A DNA stretch of 60,950 nucleotides from Prevotella sp. (GCA_017548275.1 JAFZAH010000016.1:1-60950); one strand, 5' to 3'. Shown: positions 25,424 through 35,374, counted from the first letter of the stretch. The notes: generated from the letters alone by a model not told the origin. Numbers and translations: made by a program.

Positions 25424-26374
25424 ATGCAAATTGTCAGATACCAATCCGAGCGTGCCGATGAATGGAATGCGTTTGTGAAAGCGTCGAAAAACGGCACTTT
25501 CCTCATCGACCGCCGCTATATGGACTATCATCAGGAGCGGTTCGACGACCACTCGCTGATGTTTTACGACGACCGACAATTGTTGGCCGTCCTTCCTGCT
25601 CATGTGGAAGGCGACACGCTTCATTCTCACCAAGGTCTGACATACGGCGGGCTGATTATGAGCGAGCAATGCACCGTCAAAACTGTTTGCGACATCTTTG
25701 GGGCACTGAAAAACTATTTATCTCAAGCAGGCATCAACCGAGTCGTGTATAAGACCATCCCCCATATCTATCACCGCCAACCGTCGGAAGAGGATTTATA
25801 TGCGCTGTTCAAAGTGTGTCATGCCCGTCTCATCGGGCGCGACGTGGCGTCGGTCATCCATACTGCCGACGCTGCTAAATGGCACCGTGACAGGCGATAT
25901 GCCGCCAACAAATCACATACCAATGGCATTTTGGTTGACAAGTGCGATGACTACGGAGTGTTCTGGCCGATACTTAGGGATAACCTCCAACGCACATATG
26001 GAGCAGAACCCGTGCATAGTTTAGAGGAAATAGAGAGATTACATGCTCTTTTTCCTAACAACATTCGTTTGTTTGTGGCACGGAAAAGCGACGGTACACC
26101 ATTGGCAGGAACTGTATTATATGTCACTCCTCAGGTGGTACATGCGCAGTATATCTCTGCCTCGCCCGATGGAAAACGTCTGCACGCCGTCGATGCACTT
26201 TACGACCGCATCATCCGTCATGACTTCGCCCAGTGGTCTTTTATCGATTTCGGCAAATCATCGGAAGAAGACGGGCATGTACTCAATGAATCACTTATCT
26301 GGCAAAAAGAAGGTTTCGGAGCAAGAGCGGTGTGTTATGACAGGTATGAGATAAGCACTATCGAGAAGTTATGA
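25424..26374 (+). CDS. FemAB/GNAT-like acyltransferase
   Basis: 316 residues with the bipartite GNAT layout of FemAB-type acyltransferases. The first half (EWNAFVKASKNGTFLIDRRYMDYHQERF) is typical of the group; the second half has RLFVARKSDGTPLAGTVLYV and an acetyl-transferase core ending DFGKSSEEDGHVLNESLIWQ. It probably N-acylates the amino sugar made through the preceding ketoisomerase, because the genes are 12 bp apart. A peptidoglycan or lipid acylation role is the alternative. No signal peptide, so cytoplasmic. Confidence 0.78.
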   Translation: MQIVRYQSERADEWNAFVKASKNGTFLIDRRYMDYHQERFDDHSLMFYDDRQLLAVLPAHVEGDTLHSHQGLTYGGLIMSEQCTVKTVCDIFGALKNYLSQAGINRVVYKTIPHIYHRQPSEEDLYALFKVCHARLIGRDVASVIHTADAAKWHRDRRYAANKSHTNGILVDKCDDYGVFWPILRDNLQRTYGAEPVHSLEEIERLHALFPNNIRLFVARKSDGTPLAGTVLYVTPQVVHAQYISASPDGKRLHAVDALYDRIIRHDFAQWSFIDFGKSSEEDGHVLNESLIWQKEGFGARAVCYDRYEISTIEKL

Positions 26375-26560
26375 TGAGGAGTTATCAAGGGGAGTTATGA
26401 TGAGGAGTTAAAATGAGCCAAATGTCTTAAGGACTAAAACCTGTATTCGTTCAACTTACACAAATTTTCCATAAATCAGGTGGCGTTTCGGAAAAAAGAA
26501 TTTCTTATTAATTTCACTCAACTTCCACTAATTTTCCATAAAATAGACTGCACCTCAACA
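26375..26560. repeat. Spacer with two kinds of short direct repeats
   Basis: GATGAGGAGTTA appears as a near-tandem repeat around 26372-26410, followed by ATGAGCCAAATGT (also at 44465-44477). CAACTT..AC.AATTTTCCATAAA is repeated at about 26454-26479 and 26519-26543. No gene is visible. Confidence 0.5.
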
Positions 26561-26587
26561 AAAAAAACACAAAACATAGTTTTATAT

Positions 26588-26618
26588 TTTGTTTTGTCTT
26601 CACTTTATACTACTTTTG
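26588..26618 (+). promoter_or_regulatory. Promoter of the DUF2723 gene
   Basis: TTTG (26588-26591), a 19-bp spacer and TACTTTTG (26611-26618). The start at 26661 lies about 42 nt downstream. Confidence 0.65.
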
Positions 26619-26660
26619 CACCTAATTATTTCGAAATAGTATTATTATAGTCTTTTTTTG

Positions 26661-29600
26661 ATGAAAAAGTACAGATTGGTGGACAATATCTGCGGATGGG
26701 TAGCATTTTTGATAGCCGCATTCGTTTATTGCTCCACAGTGGAACCGACAGCCAGTTTTTGGGACTGTCCGGAATTTATCACTACCGGTTATAAACTTGA
26801 AGTAGGTCACCCGCCAGGCGCGCCCTTCTTCATGCTCACCGCCAACCTTTTCTCACAGTTTGCCAGCAGTCCTGAGAACGTGGCCTACATGGTGAATATC
26901 ATGAACGCGCTGCTCAGTGCGCTGTGTATCTTGTTCCTGTTTTGGACCATCACACACCTGGCACGCCGTCTGATACTGAAAGACTGGGATTCGCTGACCA
27001 CCTCGAAACTGATAGCCATCGAGGCGTCGGGTATGGTAGGTGCATTGATTTACACCTTCAGCGACACGTTCTGGTTCAGTGCTGTTGAGGGCGAGGTATA
27101 TGCCTTCTCTTCGGCTTTCACCGCCGTGGTATTCTGGCTGATATTGAAATGGGAAGACCATGCCGATGAACCTCATAGCGACCGTTGGCTGGTGCTCATC
27201 GCCTATATGACAGGCTTGAGTATCGGTGTGCACCTGCTCAACCTGTTGTGTATCCCCGCTATCGTACTGGTGTTCTATTACAAGCGTTTCCCCAATGCCA
27301 ACGTGAAAGGGTCATTGTTGGCACTGTGTGTGTCAGCACTCATCGTGTGCGCGGTGCTTTATGGTGTGGTGCCGGGCATCATCACTGTGGGCGGCTGGTT
27401 TGAATTGTTCTTCGTCAACAGTCTGGGCATGCCGTTCAATACGGGTCTGATTATCTACATCATTTTGGCTGTCGCCATCGTGATATGGGCTATCTATGAG
27501 AGTTATACCGACAAGAACCTGAACCGTCAGAATGTGTCATTCCTTTTGGCTATCGCCATGCTGGGCATCCCCTTTTACGGTTTCGGTTGGGGCGCCTTCT
27601 TCACGGGAGTACTTGTGTTGGCTGTCATCGCCGCGCTTATATGGTACAAGCGCAATGGTATACCGATGGTCACCGCACGCATCAAGAATACCATTACACT
27701 GTGTCTGCTGATGTTGATGATAGGTTACTCCACGTATGCTGTCATCGTGATTCGTTCATCAGCCAACCCCCCGATGGATCAGAACTCACCCGAGGATATC
27801 TTCACATTGGGTTCTTATCTGAGCCGCGACCAATATGGCGACCGTCCGTTGTTGTGGGGTCAGGCATATACCTCGGAAGTGAAATACGGCGATGACGGCT
27901 ATGCCGTGTATGACGAGGGAGCACCCATCTGGCAGCGCAAGGAAAAAGCGTCGGCCAACGAGCCCGACCAGTATGTGGTGGTCTATAAGAAGAAGACGCT
28001 GCAATATTCGCAGAACATGTTCTTCCCCCGTATGTATTCAAGCGACCATGCGGGAGCCTACGAAGACTGGATGGGCGGTGTGGAAGGCACTATGGTGCCA
28101 TCGTCACTACCCGAGCCTTATAACACCAATCCGGTGAAGATGCCCACCTTCATCGAGAATCTGCAATTCTTCTTCTCCTACCAGTGCAACTTCATGTATT
28201 GGCGTTACTTCATGTGGAACTTTGCCGGTCGCCAGAACGATTTCCAAGGCAATGGCGAACTGACTCATGGTAACTGGATAACAGGGATACCGTTTATCGA
28301 CAATGCCAGATTGGGCGACCAGAGCACACTGCCTGACGAGTTGAAAGACAACAAGGGGCACAATGTGTTCTACTGTCTGCCGCTGTTGCTGGGTCTGCTG
28401 GGTATGTTCTGGCAGTCATTCCGCGGACAGCGCGGCATCCGCCAGTTCTGGGTGGTGTTCTTCCTGTTCTTCATGACCGGTCTGGCCATCGTGCTCTACC
28501 TTAACCAGACACCGCAACAACCGCGTGAGCGCGACTACGCCTATGCCGGTTCGTTCTACGCCTTCGCCATCTGGTGTGGACTGGGCGTGGTGGCATTGAT
28601 TGACCTGTTGAAACGCGTCAAGATTAAAGGCACCGTGGCAGCCTCAGTTATCAGTGCCGCATGTCTGCTCGTTCCGATACAGATGGCTACACAAACCTGG
28701 GACGACCATGACCGCAGCGGACGCTATGCCTGCCGCGACTTCGGCGAGAACTACCTCAACTCACTGCCCGAGCAGGGTTATCCCATTATCTTCACCAACG
28801 GCGACAACGACACCTTCCCGCTCTGGTATAATCAGGAGGTGGAAGGCAACCGCACAGATGCGCGCGTTTGTAACCTGAGTTATTTGCAAACCGATTGGTA
28901 TATCGACCAGATGAAGCGTCCGGCCTATGACTCGCCTTCCATGCCCATCACCTGGCCCCGCTTGGACTATTGCACGGGGACAAACGAGTCTGCTGATATC
29001 ATACCCGCTGTAAAGCAGTTAATCAATGGATGGTATCAAGACGACCCGGAGGGAGCAAAACAAATGTTTGGCGATAATCCTTATGAGTTGAAGACCATAC
29101 TCAACGTATGGGTGCGCGGCGCAGGTACCAAAGAGCAGAACGACCTGATTAAGAGCATCACCGACACCTATGAGTTGCCCAAGCACTTCATCCCCACCGA
29201 CACGCTGTATATCACCGTCGACAAGGATGCCGTGCGCCGTAGCGGCATGAAGATTGGCAATGACTCTATACCCGATCGTATGGTTATCTCGCTGAAGGAC
29301 CAGAACCGCCTCATCAAAAATGACCTGATGATGCTGGAGATGCTGGCGGAATCGAACTGGAGCCGTCCTATGTTTGTCGCTTCGACCGTAGGATCTGACA
29401 ACTATCGCCCGTTGGCTAAGAATATCATCCGCGAGGGTCTGAACTACCGCATCGTTCCTTACACCACCAACGGTGAGATGACCATCGATGCCGACAAGAC
29501 CTACGACCTGATGATGAACAAGTTCTTGTATGGCAATGTGGCCGGCGAGGGTGTCTATCTCGACCAGACGGTTTATCGCATGTGCTGTACGCACCGCCGT

Positions 29601-30200
29601 CTGTTTGCCGAGGCTGCCGCCGCCCTGATAGCCGACGGCAAGAACGACAAGGCCGCCAAACTGTTGGCTAAGATGGAAGAGGTATTGCCCGATCGCATCA
29701 TGACCAACGATTATATCAGCGGTGCCATCGACATCATCAACGCCTATCTGAGTATCGGCGACAAGAAACATGCCTTGGACAAGACCGAGAAGACTTGGAA
29801 GAATGCTGAACAGTATATCGACTGGTATAGTGCTTTGGACGAGTCGCGCCGCATGAGCGAGGAGATGGAATGTCTGACCGTCTGTCGCACGAATGTGGAC
29901 ATACCGCTGTTCTATTACCGTGCAGGTCTGAAAGACAAAGCGATGAAGGCCGCTGACAAATTATGGAATACCACCACATGGTATCTCGACCGGTTTATGA
30001 TGCAACCCAGCAATATGACAGCCTCCCGTCAGTCAATGTTTGAGCGTTACTACGTGAGCACGTTGTATGGACTGGCCCAGTCGATGATTGACGTGGATGA
30101 GAATTGGGCTGAGCAACATGCAAAGATATTCAATGAATACTATCAACGTTTTCAGTTCGCTCTCTACCAGCAAAACCAGATACCCACTATTGGAGAGTAA
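26661..30200 (+). CDS. DUF2723 large membrane protein, probable GT-C glycosyltransferase
   Basis: 1179 residues. The N-terminal DUF2723 domain starts CGWVAFLIAAFVYCSTVEPTASFWDCPEFI, with acidic residues in the first loop, and KLEVGHPPGAPFF, features shared with protein O-mannosyltransferase-like GT-C enzymes using lipid-linked sugars. About 12 membrane helices extend to roughly residue 680. The rest is a periplasmic region (NGDNDTFPLWYNQE) ending in helical TPR-like pairs (GKNDKAAKLLAKMEEVLPDR). A role in protein or envelope glycosylation is inferred. The open frame begins at TTG 26658; ATG 26661 directly follows and is used. It is followed 6 bp later by the deacetylase gene. Confidence 0.85.
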   Translation: MKKYRLVDNICGWVAFLIAAFVYCSTVEPTASFWDCPEFITTGYKLEVGHPPGAPFFMLTANLFSQFASSPENVAYMVNIMNALLSALCILFLFWTITHLARRLILKDWDSLTTSKLIAIEASGMVGALIYTFSDTFWFSAVEGEVYAFSSAFTAVVFWLILKWEDHADEPHSDRWLVLIAYMTGLSIGVHLLNLLCIPAIVLVFYYKRFPNANVKGSLLALCVSALIVCAVLYGVVPGIITVGGWFELFFVNSLGMPFNTGLIIYIILAVAIVIWAIYESYTDKNLNRQNVSFLLAIAMLGIPFYGFGWGAFFTGVLVLAVIAALIWYKRNGIPMVTARIKNTITLCLLMLMIGYSTYAVIVIRSSANPPMDQNSPEDIFTLGSYLSRDQYGDRPLLWGQAYTSEVKYGDDGYAVYDEGAPIWQRKEKASANEPDQYVVVYKKKTLQYSQNMFFPRMYSSDHAGAYEDWMGGVEGTMVPSSLPEPYNTNPVKMPTFIENLQFFFSYQCNFMYWRYFMWNFAGRQNDFQGNGELTHGNWITGIPFIDNARLGDQSTLPDELKDNKGHNVFYCLPLLLGLLGMFWQSFRGQRGIRQFWVVFFLFFMTGLAIVLYLNQTPQQPRERDYAYAGSFYAFAIWCGLGVVALIDLLKRVKIKGTVAASVISAACLLVPIQMATQTWDDHDRSGRYACRDFGENYLNSLPEQGYPIIFTNGDNDTFPLWYNQEVEGNRTDARVCNLSYLQTDWYIDQMKRPAYDSPSMPITWPRLDYCTGTNESADIIPAVKQLINGWYQDDPEGAKQMFGDNPYELKTILNVWVRGAGTKEQNDLIKSITDTYELPKHFIPTDTLYITVDKDAVRRSGMKIGNDSIPDRMVISLKDQNRLIKNDLMMLEMLAESNWSRPMFVASTVGSDNYRPLAKNIIREGLNYRIVPYTTNGEMTIDADKTYDLMMNKFLYGNVAGEGVYLDQTVYRMCCTHRRLFAEAAAALIADGKNDKAAKLLAKMEEVLPDRIMTNDYISGAIDIINAYLSIGDKKHALDKTEKTWKNAEQYIDWYSALDESRRMSEEMECLTVCRTNVDIPLFYYRAGLKDKAMKAADKLWNTTTWYLDRFMMQPSNMTASRQSMFERYYVSTLYGLAQSMIDVDENWAEQHAKIFNEYYQRFQFALYQQNQIPTIGE

Positions 30201-30206
30201 CAGCGA

Positions 30207-30818
30207 ATGATTCTCGAACAGCCGTCATTCTGGTTGCGCTGGCTTTTCCCCAGAGCCATTTGGCGCATGGACAAGAACGAACGTTCGGTATATCTGACGT
30301 TCGATGACGGCCCTATCCCTGAATCAACACCATTCATTCTGGAAACGCTCGCCCGCTATGGCATCAAAGCCACGTTTTTCATGGTGGGCGACAATGTGCG
30401 CAAGTATCCCGAACTGTATCAGCAGATAGTAGATGCCGGGCATCAGGTGGGAAACCACACTCATAATCACTTGGGCGCGTTCAAACATTGGACGACCACG
30501 TATATCATCAACACGTTCAAGGCCAACGAACTGATACACGCCCATCTGTTTCGTCCGCCGCATGGTGTGATGCGCCACAGTGAATACTATTGGTTGGGCA
30601 AGGAGTTTAAGATTGTGATGTGGGACTTGGTGACGCGTGATTACTCTAAATGGATGACCGCCGAGGATGTGGTAAACAACGTGAAGCGGTATGCGCGCAA
30701 CGGGTCGATTATCACCTTTCACGACTCGCTGAAAAGCATCGACAAACTGCAGACCGCCTTGCCTGAGAGCATCGAATGGTTGAAAAGCGAAGGTTATGAG
30801 TTTAAGATATTCGAGTGA
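30207..30818 (+). CDS. Polysaccharide deacetylase (NodB family, CE4)
   Basis: 203 residues with the NodB homology domain: LTFDDGPIPES (catalytic base and metal Asp), GNHTHNHLGA (metal His pair), FRPPHGV (motif 3) and IITFHDSLKS (motif 5 His). The family removes N- or O-acetyl groups from glycans such as peptidoglycan or chitin-like polymers. No signal peptide is obvious; the first ~15 residues (PSFWLRWLFPRAIW) could be a membrane-associating segment. Starts 6 bp after the DUF2723 gene and overlaps queG by 23 bp, so the three may be co-transcribed. Confidence 0.92.
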   Translation: MILEQPSFWLRWLFPRAIWRMDKNERSVYLTFDDGPIPESTPFILETLARYGIKATFFMVGDNVRKYPELYQQIVDAGHQVGNHTHNHLGAFKHWTTTYIINTFKANELIHAHLFRPPHGVMRHSEYYWLGKEFKIVMWDLVTRDYSKWMTAEDVVNNVKRYARNGSIITFHDSLKSIDKLQTALPESIEWLKSEGYEFKIFE

Positions 30819-31788
30819 TATTAAAGCCGAGGCATTGTGTCTCGGCTTTTTCGCCTGTGGTATAGCGCGGGCCGAGCCTGTGGATGAAGCCGTGGCAGCG
30901 TCATTCAGGGAATGGCTCCGTCAAGGTGGTCATGCCGGCATGGGTTATATGGACAACCATACCGACATGCGGCTGAACCCGCGACTATTGATGCCTGAGG
31001 TGAAAAGCATCATCAGCGTGGCACTCAACTACGCGCCGGCGGAACGCATTCCCAAGGGTCAACCACAATTGGCCGTCTATGCATACGGACAAGACTATCA
31101 CGATGTGGTGAAACAAAAATTGCACCAATTGGCCGCAGCGATGGATGTGACTTGTTACCGCGCCTTCTGCGACAGCGCGCCTGTGTTGGAACGCTATTGG
31201 GCGGTGAAGGCTGGATTAGGATGGACCGGACGCAACCATCAACTCATTATCCCCCGTGCGGGCAGTATGTTCTTCCTCGGCGAGTTGTTTGTCGATATCG
31301 AACTCGACTATGACACACCTATGAAGAACTGTTGCGGTCATTGTCATGCGTGCATTGACGCTTGCCCGACAGGTGCCATCTGCGTGTCGGAAGAGGGGCG
31401 GTCTCTCTTCGACGCGAACTATTGCTTGTCGTATCAGACCATCGAGAACCGGGGTGATATCCCCCACTCTATCGCTGAGAAGATGGGCGATATGATTTAT
31501 GGTTGCGACCGTTGTCAAGAGGTTTGTCCGTGGAACCGCTTTGCCACACCGACCACCGAGCCGTTGCTGCAACCCAGACCCGAACTGCTCGGCATGACCC
31601 GCAAACGATGGGCAGAACTGACCGTCGAGGAATATCGCGCATTGTTCAAAGGAAGTGCTGTGAAAAGGGCGAAATATGAGGGGTTGATGAGGAATATAAA
31701 GGAAAGTATCAGACCTAACACTCATCCCGATTGTCTCGAAGAAAAGGGAGAGAATACCCACCCCGACCCTCCCGAAGGGAGGGAGTAA
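30796..31788 (+). CDS. queG: Epoxyqueuosine reductase
   Basis: Reduces epoxyqueuosine to queuosine in tRNA anticodons, the last pathway step; a cytoplasmic, cobalamin-dependent iron-sulfur enzyme. Two 4Fe-4S motifs are present: CGHCHACIDACPTGAI and CDRCQEVCPWN. The N-terminal domain has AGMGYMDNH and VALNYAP; the central region has RYWAVKAGLGWTGRNHQLI. 330 residues, near family size. The last ~20 residues (NTHPDPPEGRE) are encoded by a dispersed palindromic repeat, not a native tail. Overlaps the preceding deacetylase gene by 23 bp. Confidence 0.95.
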   Translation: MSLRYSSDIKAEALCLGFFACGIARAEPVDEAVAASFREWLRQGGHAGMGYMDNHTDMRLNPRLLMPEVKSIISVALNYAPAERIPKGQPQLAVYAYGQDYHDVVKQKLHQLAAAMDVTCYRAFCDSAPVLERYWAVKAGLGWTGRNHQLIIPRAGSMFFLGELFVDIELDYDTPMKNCCGHCHACIDACPTGAICVSEEGRSLFDANYCLSYQTIENRGDIPHSIAEKMGDMIYGCDRCQEVCPWNRFATPTTEPLLQPRPELLGMTRKRWAELTVEEYRALFKGSAVKRAKYEGLMRNIKESIRPNTHPDCLEEKGENTHPDPPEGRE

Positions 31789-31790
31789 AA
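31756..31790. repeat. GC-rich palindromic repeat at the queG 3' end
   Basis: CCCACCCCGACCCTCCCGAAGGGAGGGAGT, of the same family as 7611-7654. It encodes the queG tail and stop. Confidence 0.65.
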
Positions 31791-31896
31791 GCCTCGCCTA
31801 TGCTCTACTGAATCTCTAACTACAACCTGCCTCTCTAAAAAAAAAGCAGACTGACGTCTTTGAGTCGTTTTTATAATACTTTAGTGGGGGTCATTG

Positions 31897-31926
31897 ATTG
31901 TTTCTCACATATTTGCATTACCTTTG
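31897..31926 (+). promoter_or_regulatory. Promoter of the threonine aldolase gene
   Basis: TTG (31898-31900), an 18-bp spacer and TACCTTTG (31919-31926). The ATG at 31946 is 20 nt downstream; the in-frame upstream codons overlap the promoter and are rejected. Confidence 0.7.
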
Positions 31927-31945
31927 CAACAAGAAACCTAATTTT

Positions 31946-32995
31946 ATGCTCTATTTCGATACAGATTATAATAACGGCTTGCATCCACAGTTGTTGCAAC
32001 GCTTGAGCGAGACCAACGACCAACGGACCATCGGTTATGGTTTCGATGAGTTTTCGACCCAAGCCAAACAAAAGATACGCGAGGCATGCGAATGTGCCGA
32101 GGCTGATGTGTTCCTGCTTACTGGCGGCACGCAGACCAACTCCACGGTCATCAGCGCAATGCTGCATGCCGTGGAGGGTGTGGTATGTGCCGACACCGGT
32201 CACATCAACGTGCACGAGGCGGGAGCCGTGGAATATACGGGGCATAAGGTCATTGCATTGCCCAATCATGACGGCAGGTTATCGGCTATGGATTTGGATC
32301 GTTGCCTGACCGAGTTTGCCGCCGAACCCACCGCCGACCATTGTGTGCGCCCCGGAATGGCATATATCTCCTTCCCGACGGAAGTAGGCACGCTCTATTC
32401 AGCCGATGAACTCAACACACTTTATCAGACTTGTCAGAAGCATCAGATACCGCTGTTTATTGACGGGGCAAGACTTGGCTACGGCTTGACAAGCGACGCA
32501 TCGGACGTGACACTGCCCTATATTGCCCGGCATTGCGACGTGTTTTATATCGGCGGCACAAAGGTGGGAGCACTCTGCGGCGAGGCAGTAGTCTTTCCGA
32601 AGGGAAACGCCCCACGCCACTTCTTCAGCATCATCAAGCAACACGGGGCATTGTTGGCAAAGGGACGGCTCACGGGCATACAGTTCGAGGCGCTCTTCAC
32701 TGATAGTCTGTATCTGAAGATTGCCCGACATGCCAACCTGCAGGCCAAGCGCCTGCGCGCCATCATGACCCAGAACGGACTGCGACCCTACAATGACTCA
32801 CCCACCAATCAGCAGTTTTTCATCATTCCCAACGAAATGATTAAAAAGATGGAGCAGGAAGTGGTGTTCGAGACCTGGGGCAGTTACGACGAGGGGCACA
32901 CCACTTGCCGTTTTGTCACCAGTTGGGCGACCACCGACGAGGAACTGGAGGCACTGGAGGGAGTGGTTCGAAAGTTCAGAAGTAAAGGACATTAA
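31946..32995 (+). CDS. Low-specificity threonine aldolase (PLP enzyme)
   Basis: 349-residue beta-eliminating-lyase-fold enzyme cleaving threonine or allo-threonine to glycine and acetaldehyde. The cofactor lysine lies in DVFYIGGTKVGALCGE; LTGGTQTNSTVISAML and HINVHEAGAVEYTGHKV are the conserved N-terminal blocks, with IPLFIDGARLGYGL holding the PLP-ring-contacting Asp. Start chosen as MLYFDTDYNNG because the frame further upstream overlaps the promoter. Stands alone between queG and GH9. Confidence 0.9.
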   Translation: MLYFDTDYNNGLHPQLLQRLSETNDQRTIGYGFDEFSTQAKQKIREACECAEADVFLLTGGTQTNSTVISAMLHAVEGVVCADTGHINVHEAGAVEYTGHKVIALPNHDGRLSAMDLDRCLTEFAAEPTADHCVRPGMAYISFPTEVGTLYSADELNTLYQTCQKHQIPLFIDGARLGYGLTSDASDVTLPYIARHCDVFYIGGTKVGALCGEAVVFPKGNAPRHFFSIIKQHGALLAKGRLTGIQFEALFTDSLYLKIARHANLQAKRLRAIMTQNGLRPYNDSPTNQQFFIIPNEMIKKMEQEVVFETWGSYDEGHTTCRFVTSWATTDEELEALEGVVRKFRSKGH

Positions 32996-33039
32996 AAAGT
33001 TAAGCAATAAACCTATTACACTCATCATTACACAAAGAC

Positions 33040-34755
33040 ATGAGCAAATCATTTCTATTAGCACTGCTGACGACGATGACACTGTCTGTCAGCGCACAAC
33101 AAACCGTGCAAATCCGTGTGAACCAAGTCGGTTACTACCCCGACCAGGAGAAAACGGCTGTGGTGGAAGGTATTAACCAAAACACCAAGATTGTGTTCAA
33201 AAACGAGAAAGGCAAATCGGTGTTGAAGACCAAACCCGTACGCATGGCGAAATCGCCGTGGGGAGACAAGGAGCGTTATATCGTGGATTTCAGTAGTCTC
33301 AAGAAACCGGGCAATTACCGGATGGAGGTCAACGGTCAATCGCAGGCATTTACTGTGCGCAATGGTGCACTGAATGACCTCTCACGTGCTGCCCTGAAAC
33401 TGTTTTACCTGATCCGTTCGGGTGTGCCTATCGAGAAAGAGTTTGCTGGCGAATATGCGCGTCCTGCCGGGCATCTAGACACCCATGTGCTTGTGCATCC
33501 GTCGGCAGCTACAGAGCAACGCCCCGAGGGGTTTGTCATCAGTTCGCCTTACGGATGGTACGATGCGGGCGACTATAACAAATATATCGTCAATTCGGCT
33601 TATACTGTGGCGGTGATGCTGCTGTCGTACGCGGAAAACGAAGCATATTACAAAGGACTGGACACCCATATCCCTGAAAGCGGCAACGGCACCGCCGACC
33701 TGCTCGACGAGGTGATGTTCAACCTGAAATGGATGCTCACCATGCAAGACCCTAACGACGGCGGTGTGTATCATAAGTTGACCACGCCCAATTTCGAGGG
33801 TTTCATCATGCCGAAAGACTGTCAGCAGCAGCGCTATGTGGTGGCGAAGAGTGTGACCGCCACCTACGATTTCGCGGCAGTGATGGCGCAGGCGGCACGT
33901 ATCTTCCGCGGCAACCCCGACTATGCCGGTTTTGCCGCACAGGCCGAGCAGCAGGCTGTCAAGGCTTACCAATGGGCGCAGGCGAATCCCAAAGCGTTTT
34001 ACAACCAGATGGCACTCTCGCGCGAGTTTAAGCCGGCAGTGAACACGGGTACCTACGGCGACTTCAATGCGCAGGACGAGCAGTTCTGGGCCGCTACGGA
34101 GTTGTACCTGCTGACGCGCGACGGATCCTATCTGGCAGACGCCCGTAACAGCATGCCTAAGGCGTTCACCACACCCACATGGGGCATGGTGGCCAGTCTG
34201 GGCGCGCTGGAATGGGTGAAATCAGCCAATGAGCCGCTCACGCAAGAGATGAGGAATCAACTGAAGGAATACGCCGACAAACGCATCGAAAAGGTTGGTG
34301 AGTCATCGTTCCAGGCACCGTTTGGCGACAGCAAAGGCGATTTCGGATGGGGATGTCTGGCCGAACAGTGCTGCATGCCCGCCATCGCCCTGCTCTATGC
34401 CGACAAGTATCTCGACAAGGGGAAATACATGGTTCATGCCATGCAGAACGTGGATTATATGTTAGGCCGTAATGCACTGGGCTACTGCTATGTGACGGGC
34501 TTCGGACAAAAGAGTCCCATGCATCCGCACCACCGCATCTCTGAGGCCGACGGCATCGAGGCTCCCTTCCCGGGAATGTTGGTCGGTGGTCCTAACGCCG
34601 GGCAACAGGACAAAGGTGCCGGTATAACCTATCTGTCGAACCTGCCCGACGAGTCCTACCTCGATGTGATGGACTCCTATGCCTCGAACGAGATAGCCAT
34701 CAACTGGAACGGCGCACTGGTAGCGCTTCTAGGATGGCTGGACGCAATATACTAG
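33040..34755 (+). CDS. Secreted GH9 endoglucanase-like enzyme
   Basis: 571 residues with signal peptide (MSKSFLLALLTTMTLSVSAQ). An N-terminal Ig-like CelD module (IRVNQVGYYPDQEKTAVVEG) precedes a GH9 catalytic (alpha/alpha)6 barrel: GWYDAGDYNKYIVN holds the catalytic-base Asp pair, GFGQKSPMHPHHRIS the substrate-binding His, and DSYASNEIAINWNGAL the acid Glu near the C-terminus. The family hydrolyses beta-1,4-glucans with inversion. Exported across the inner membrane; final location not determined. A bidirectional terminator follows. Confidence 0.93.
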   Translation: MSKSFLLALLTTMTLSVSAQQTVQIRVNQVGYYPDQEKTAVVEGINQNTKIVFKNEKGKSVLKTKPVRMAKSPWGDKERYIVDFSSLKKPGNYRMEVNGQSQAFTVRNGALNDLSRAALKLFYLIRSGVPIEKEFAGEYARPAGHLDTHVLVHPSAATEQRPEGFVISSPYGWYDAGDYNKYIVNSAYTVAVMLLSYAENEAYYKGLDTHIPESGNGTADLLDEVMFNLKWMLTMQDPNDGGVYHKLTTPNFEGFIMPKDCQQQRYVVAKSVTATYDFAAVMAQAARIFRGNPDYAGFAAQAEQQAVKAYQWAQANPKAFYNQMALSREFKPAVNTGTYGDFNAQDEQFWAATELYLLTRDGSYLADARNSMPKAFTTPTWGMVASLGALEWVKSANEPLTQEMRNQLKEYADKRIEKVGESSFQAPFGDSKGDFGWGCLAEQCCMPAIALLYADKYLDKGKYMVHAMQNVDYMLGRNALGYCYVTGFGQKSPMHPHHRISEADGIEAPFPGMLVGGPNAGQQDKGAGITYLSNLPDESYLDVMDSYASNEIAINWNGALVALLGWLDAIY

Positions 34756-34784
34756 CCCCCTCCCTAAGTTAAAATACTCAAACC

Positions 34785-34817
34785 AAAAGCGCCGCACGTT
34801 TTTCGTGCGGCGCTTTT
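34785..34817. terminator. Bidirectional rho-independent terminator
   Basis: A 14-bp perfect stem AAAAGCGCCGCACG (34785-34798) with 34804-34817 closes a 5-nt loop. It ends in Ts on both strands and separates the convergent GH9 and SH3 genes. Confidence 0.9.
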
Positions 34818-34841
34818 AATTATAGGTGGATACAATCCTTT

Positions 34842-35336
34842 TTACCTGACAATTTTCACATCGGATTTCTTGACGTATAAGTTGTCATGAGCGGTGACGA
34901 GCATGTAATATGCGCCATCCTCCTTGTACGTGTCGGCAATGATGGTGCCCTTGCTAACCGTCGCAAACAAGACGTTAATGCCACCATCTTTCAAGTTGTC
35001 GGTGTAGATGGGGGTGTTCACTTTGTTTGCCACCAACCGAGGTTGCCCGTTGCCCTCATACCAAGTCTGTTCGCCGACATACTTACTGTATGCCCATCCG
35101 GTAAACTTTCCCACACGTACCTTGGACCAGTTTCCGCTCTTTCCGAGAAGGATGCCAGAACCCAAGCCGTGCATCGGCTCATAGAGTTTGGTCAGTACCG
35201 CCGCTTTCATGGAGGGTTTCTGCCGCACATTGACAAATCCGTCATCGGAGGTGGCATACACGACTGTGAAGACATTCTGCGCCCACATGGCACTGCTCAT
35301 CATGAAGGCTACGAAAATAAAAAAGAAACGTTTCAT
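34842..35336 (-). CDS. Secreted bacterial SH3-domain protein
   Basis: 164 residues with signal peptide (MKRFFFIFVAFMMSSAMWAQ). An SH3b fold follows: DGFVNVRQKPSMKAAVLTKL, then GKSGNWSKVRVGKFTGWAYSKYVG. SH3b domains bind cell-wall peptides or other ligands, so an envelope role is likely; there is no catalytic domain. The C-terminal half (VNTPIYTDNLKDGGINVLFATVSKG) may be a second SH3-like fold. Convergent with GH9 and preceded by a minisatellite-rich spacer. Confidence 0.82.
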   Translation of the reverse strand: MKRFFFIFVAFMMSSAMWAQNVFTVVYATSDDGFVNVRQKPSMKAAVLTKLYEPMHGLGSGILLGKSGNWSKVRVGKFTGWAYSKYVGEQTWYEGNGQPRLVANKVNTPIYTDNLKDGGINVLFATVSKGTIIADTYKEDGAYYMLVTAHDNLYVKKSDVKIVR

Positions 35337-35374
35337 ATTATTTTATTTTGAGATTTGAGATTTTTCTAGGAGTG

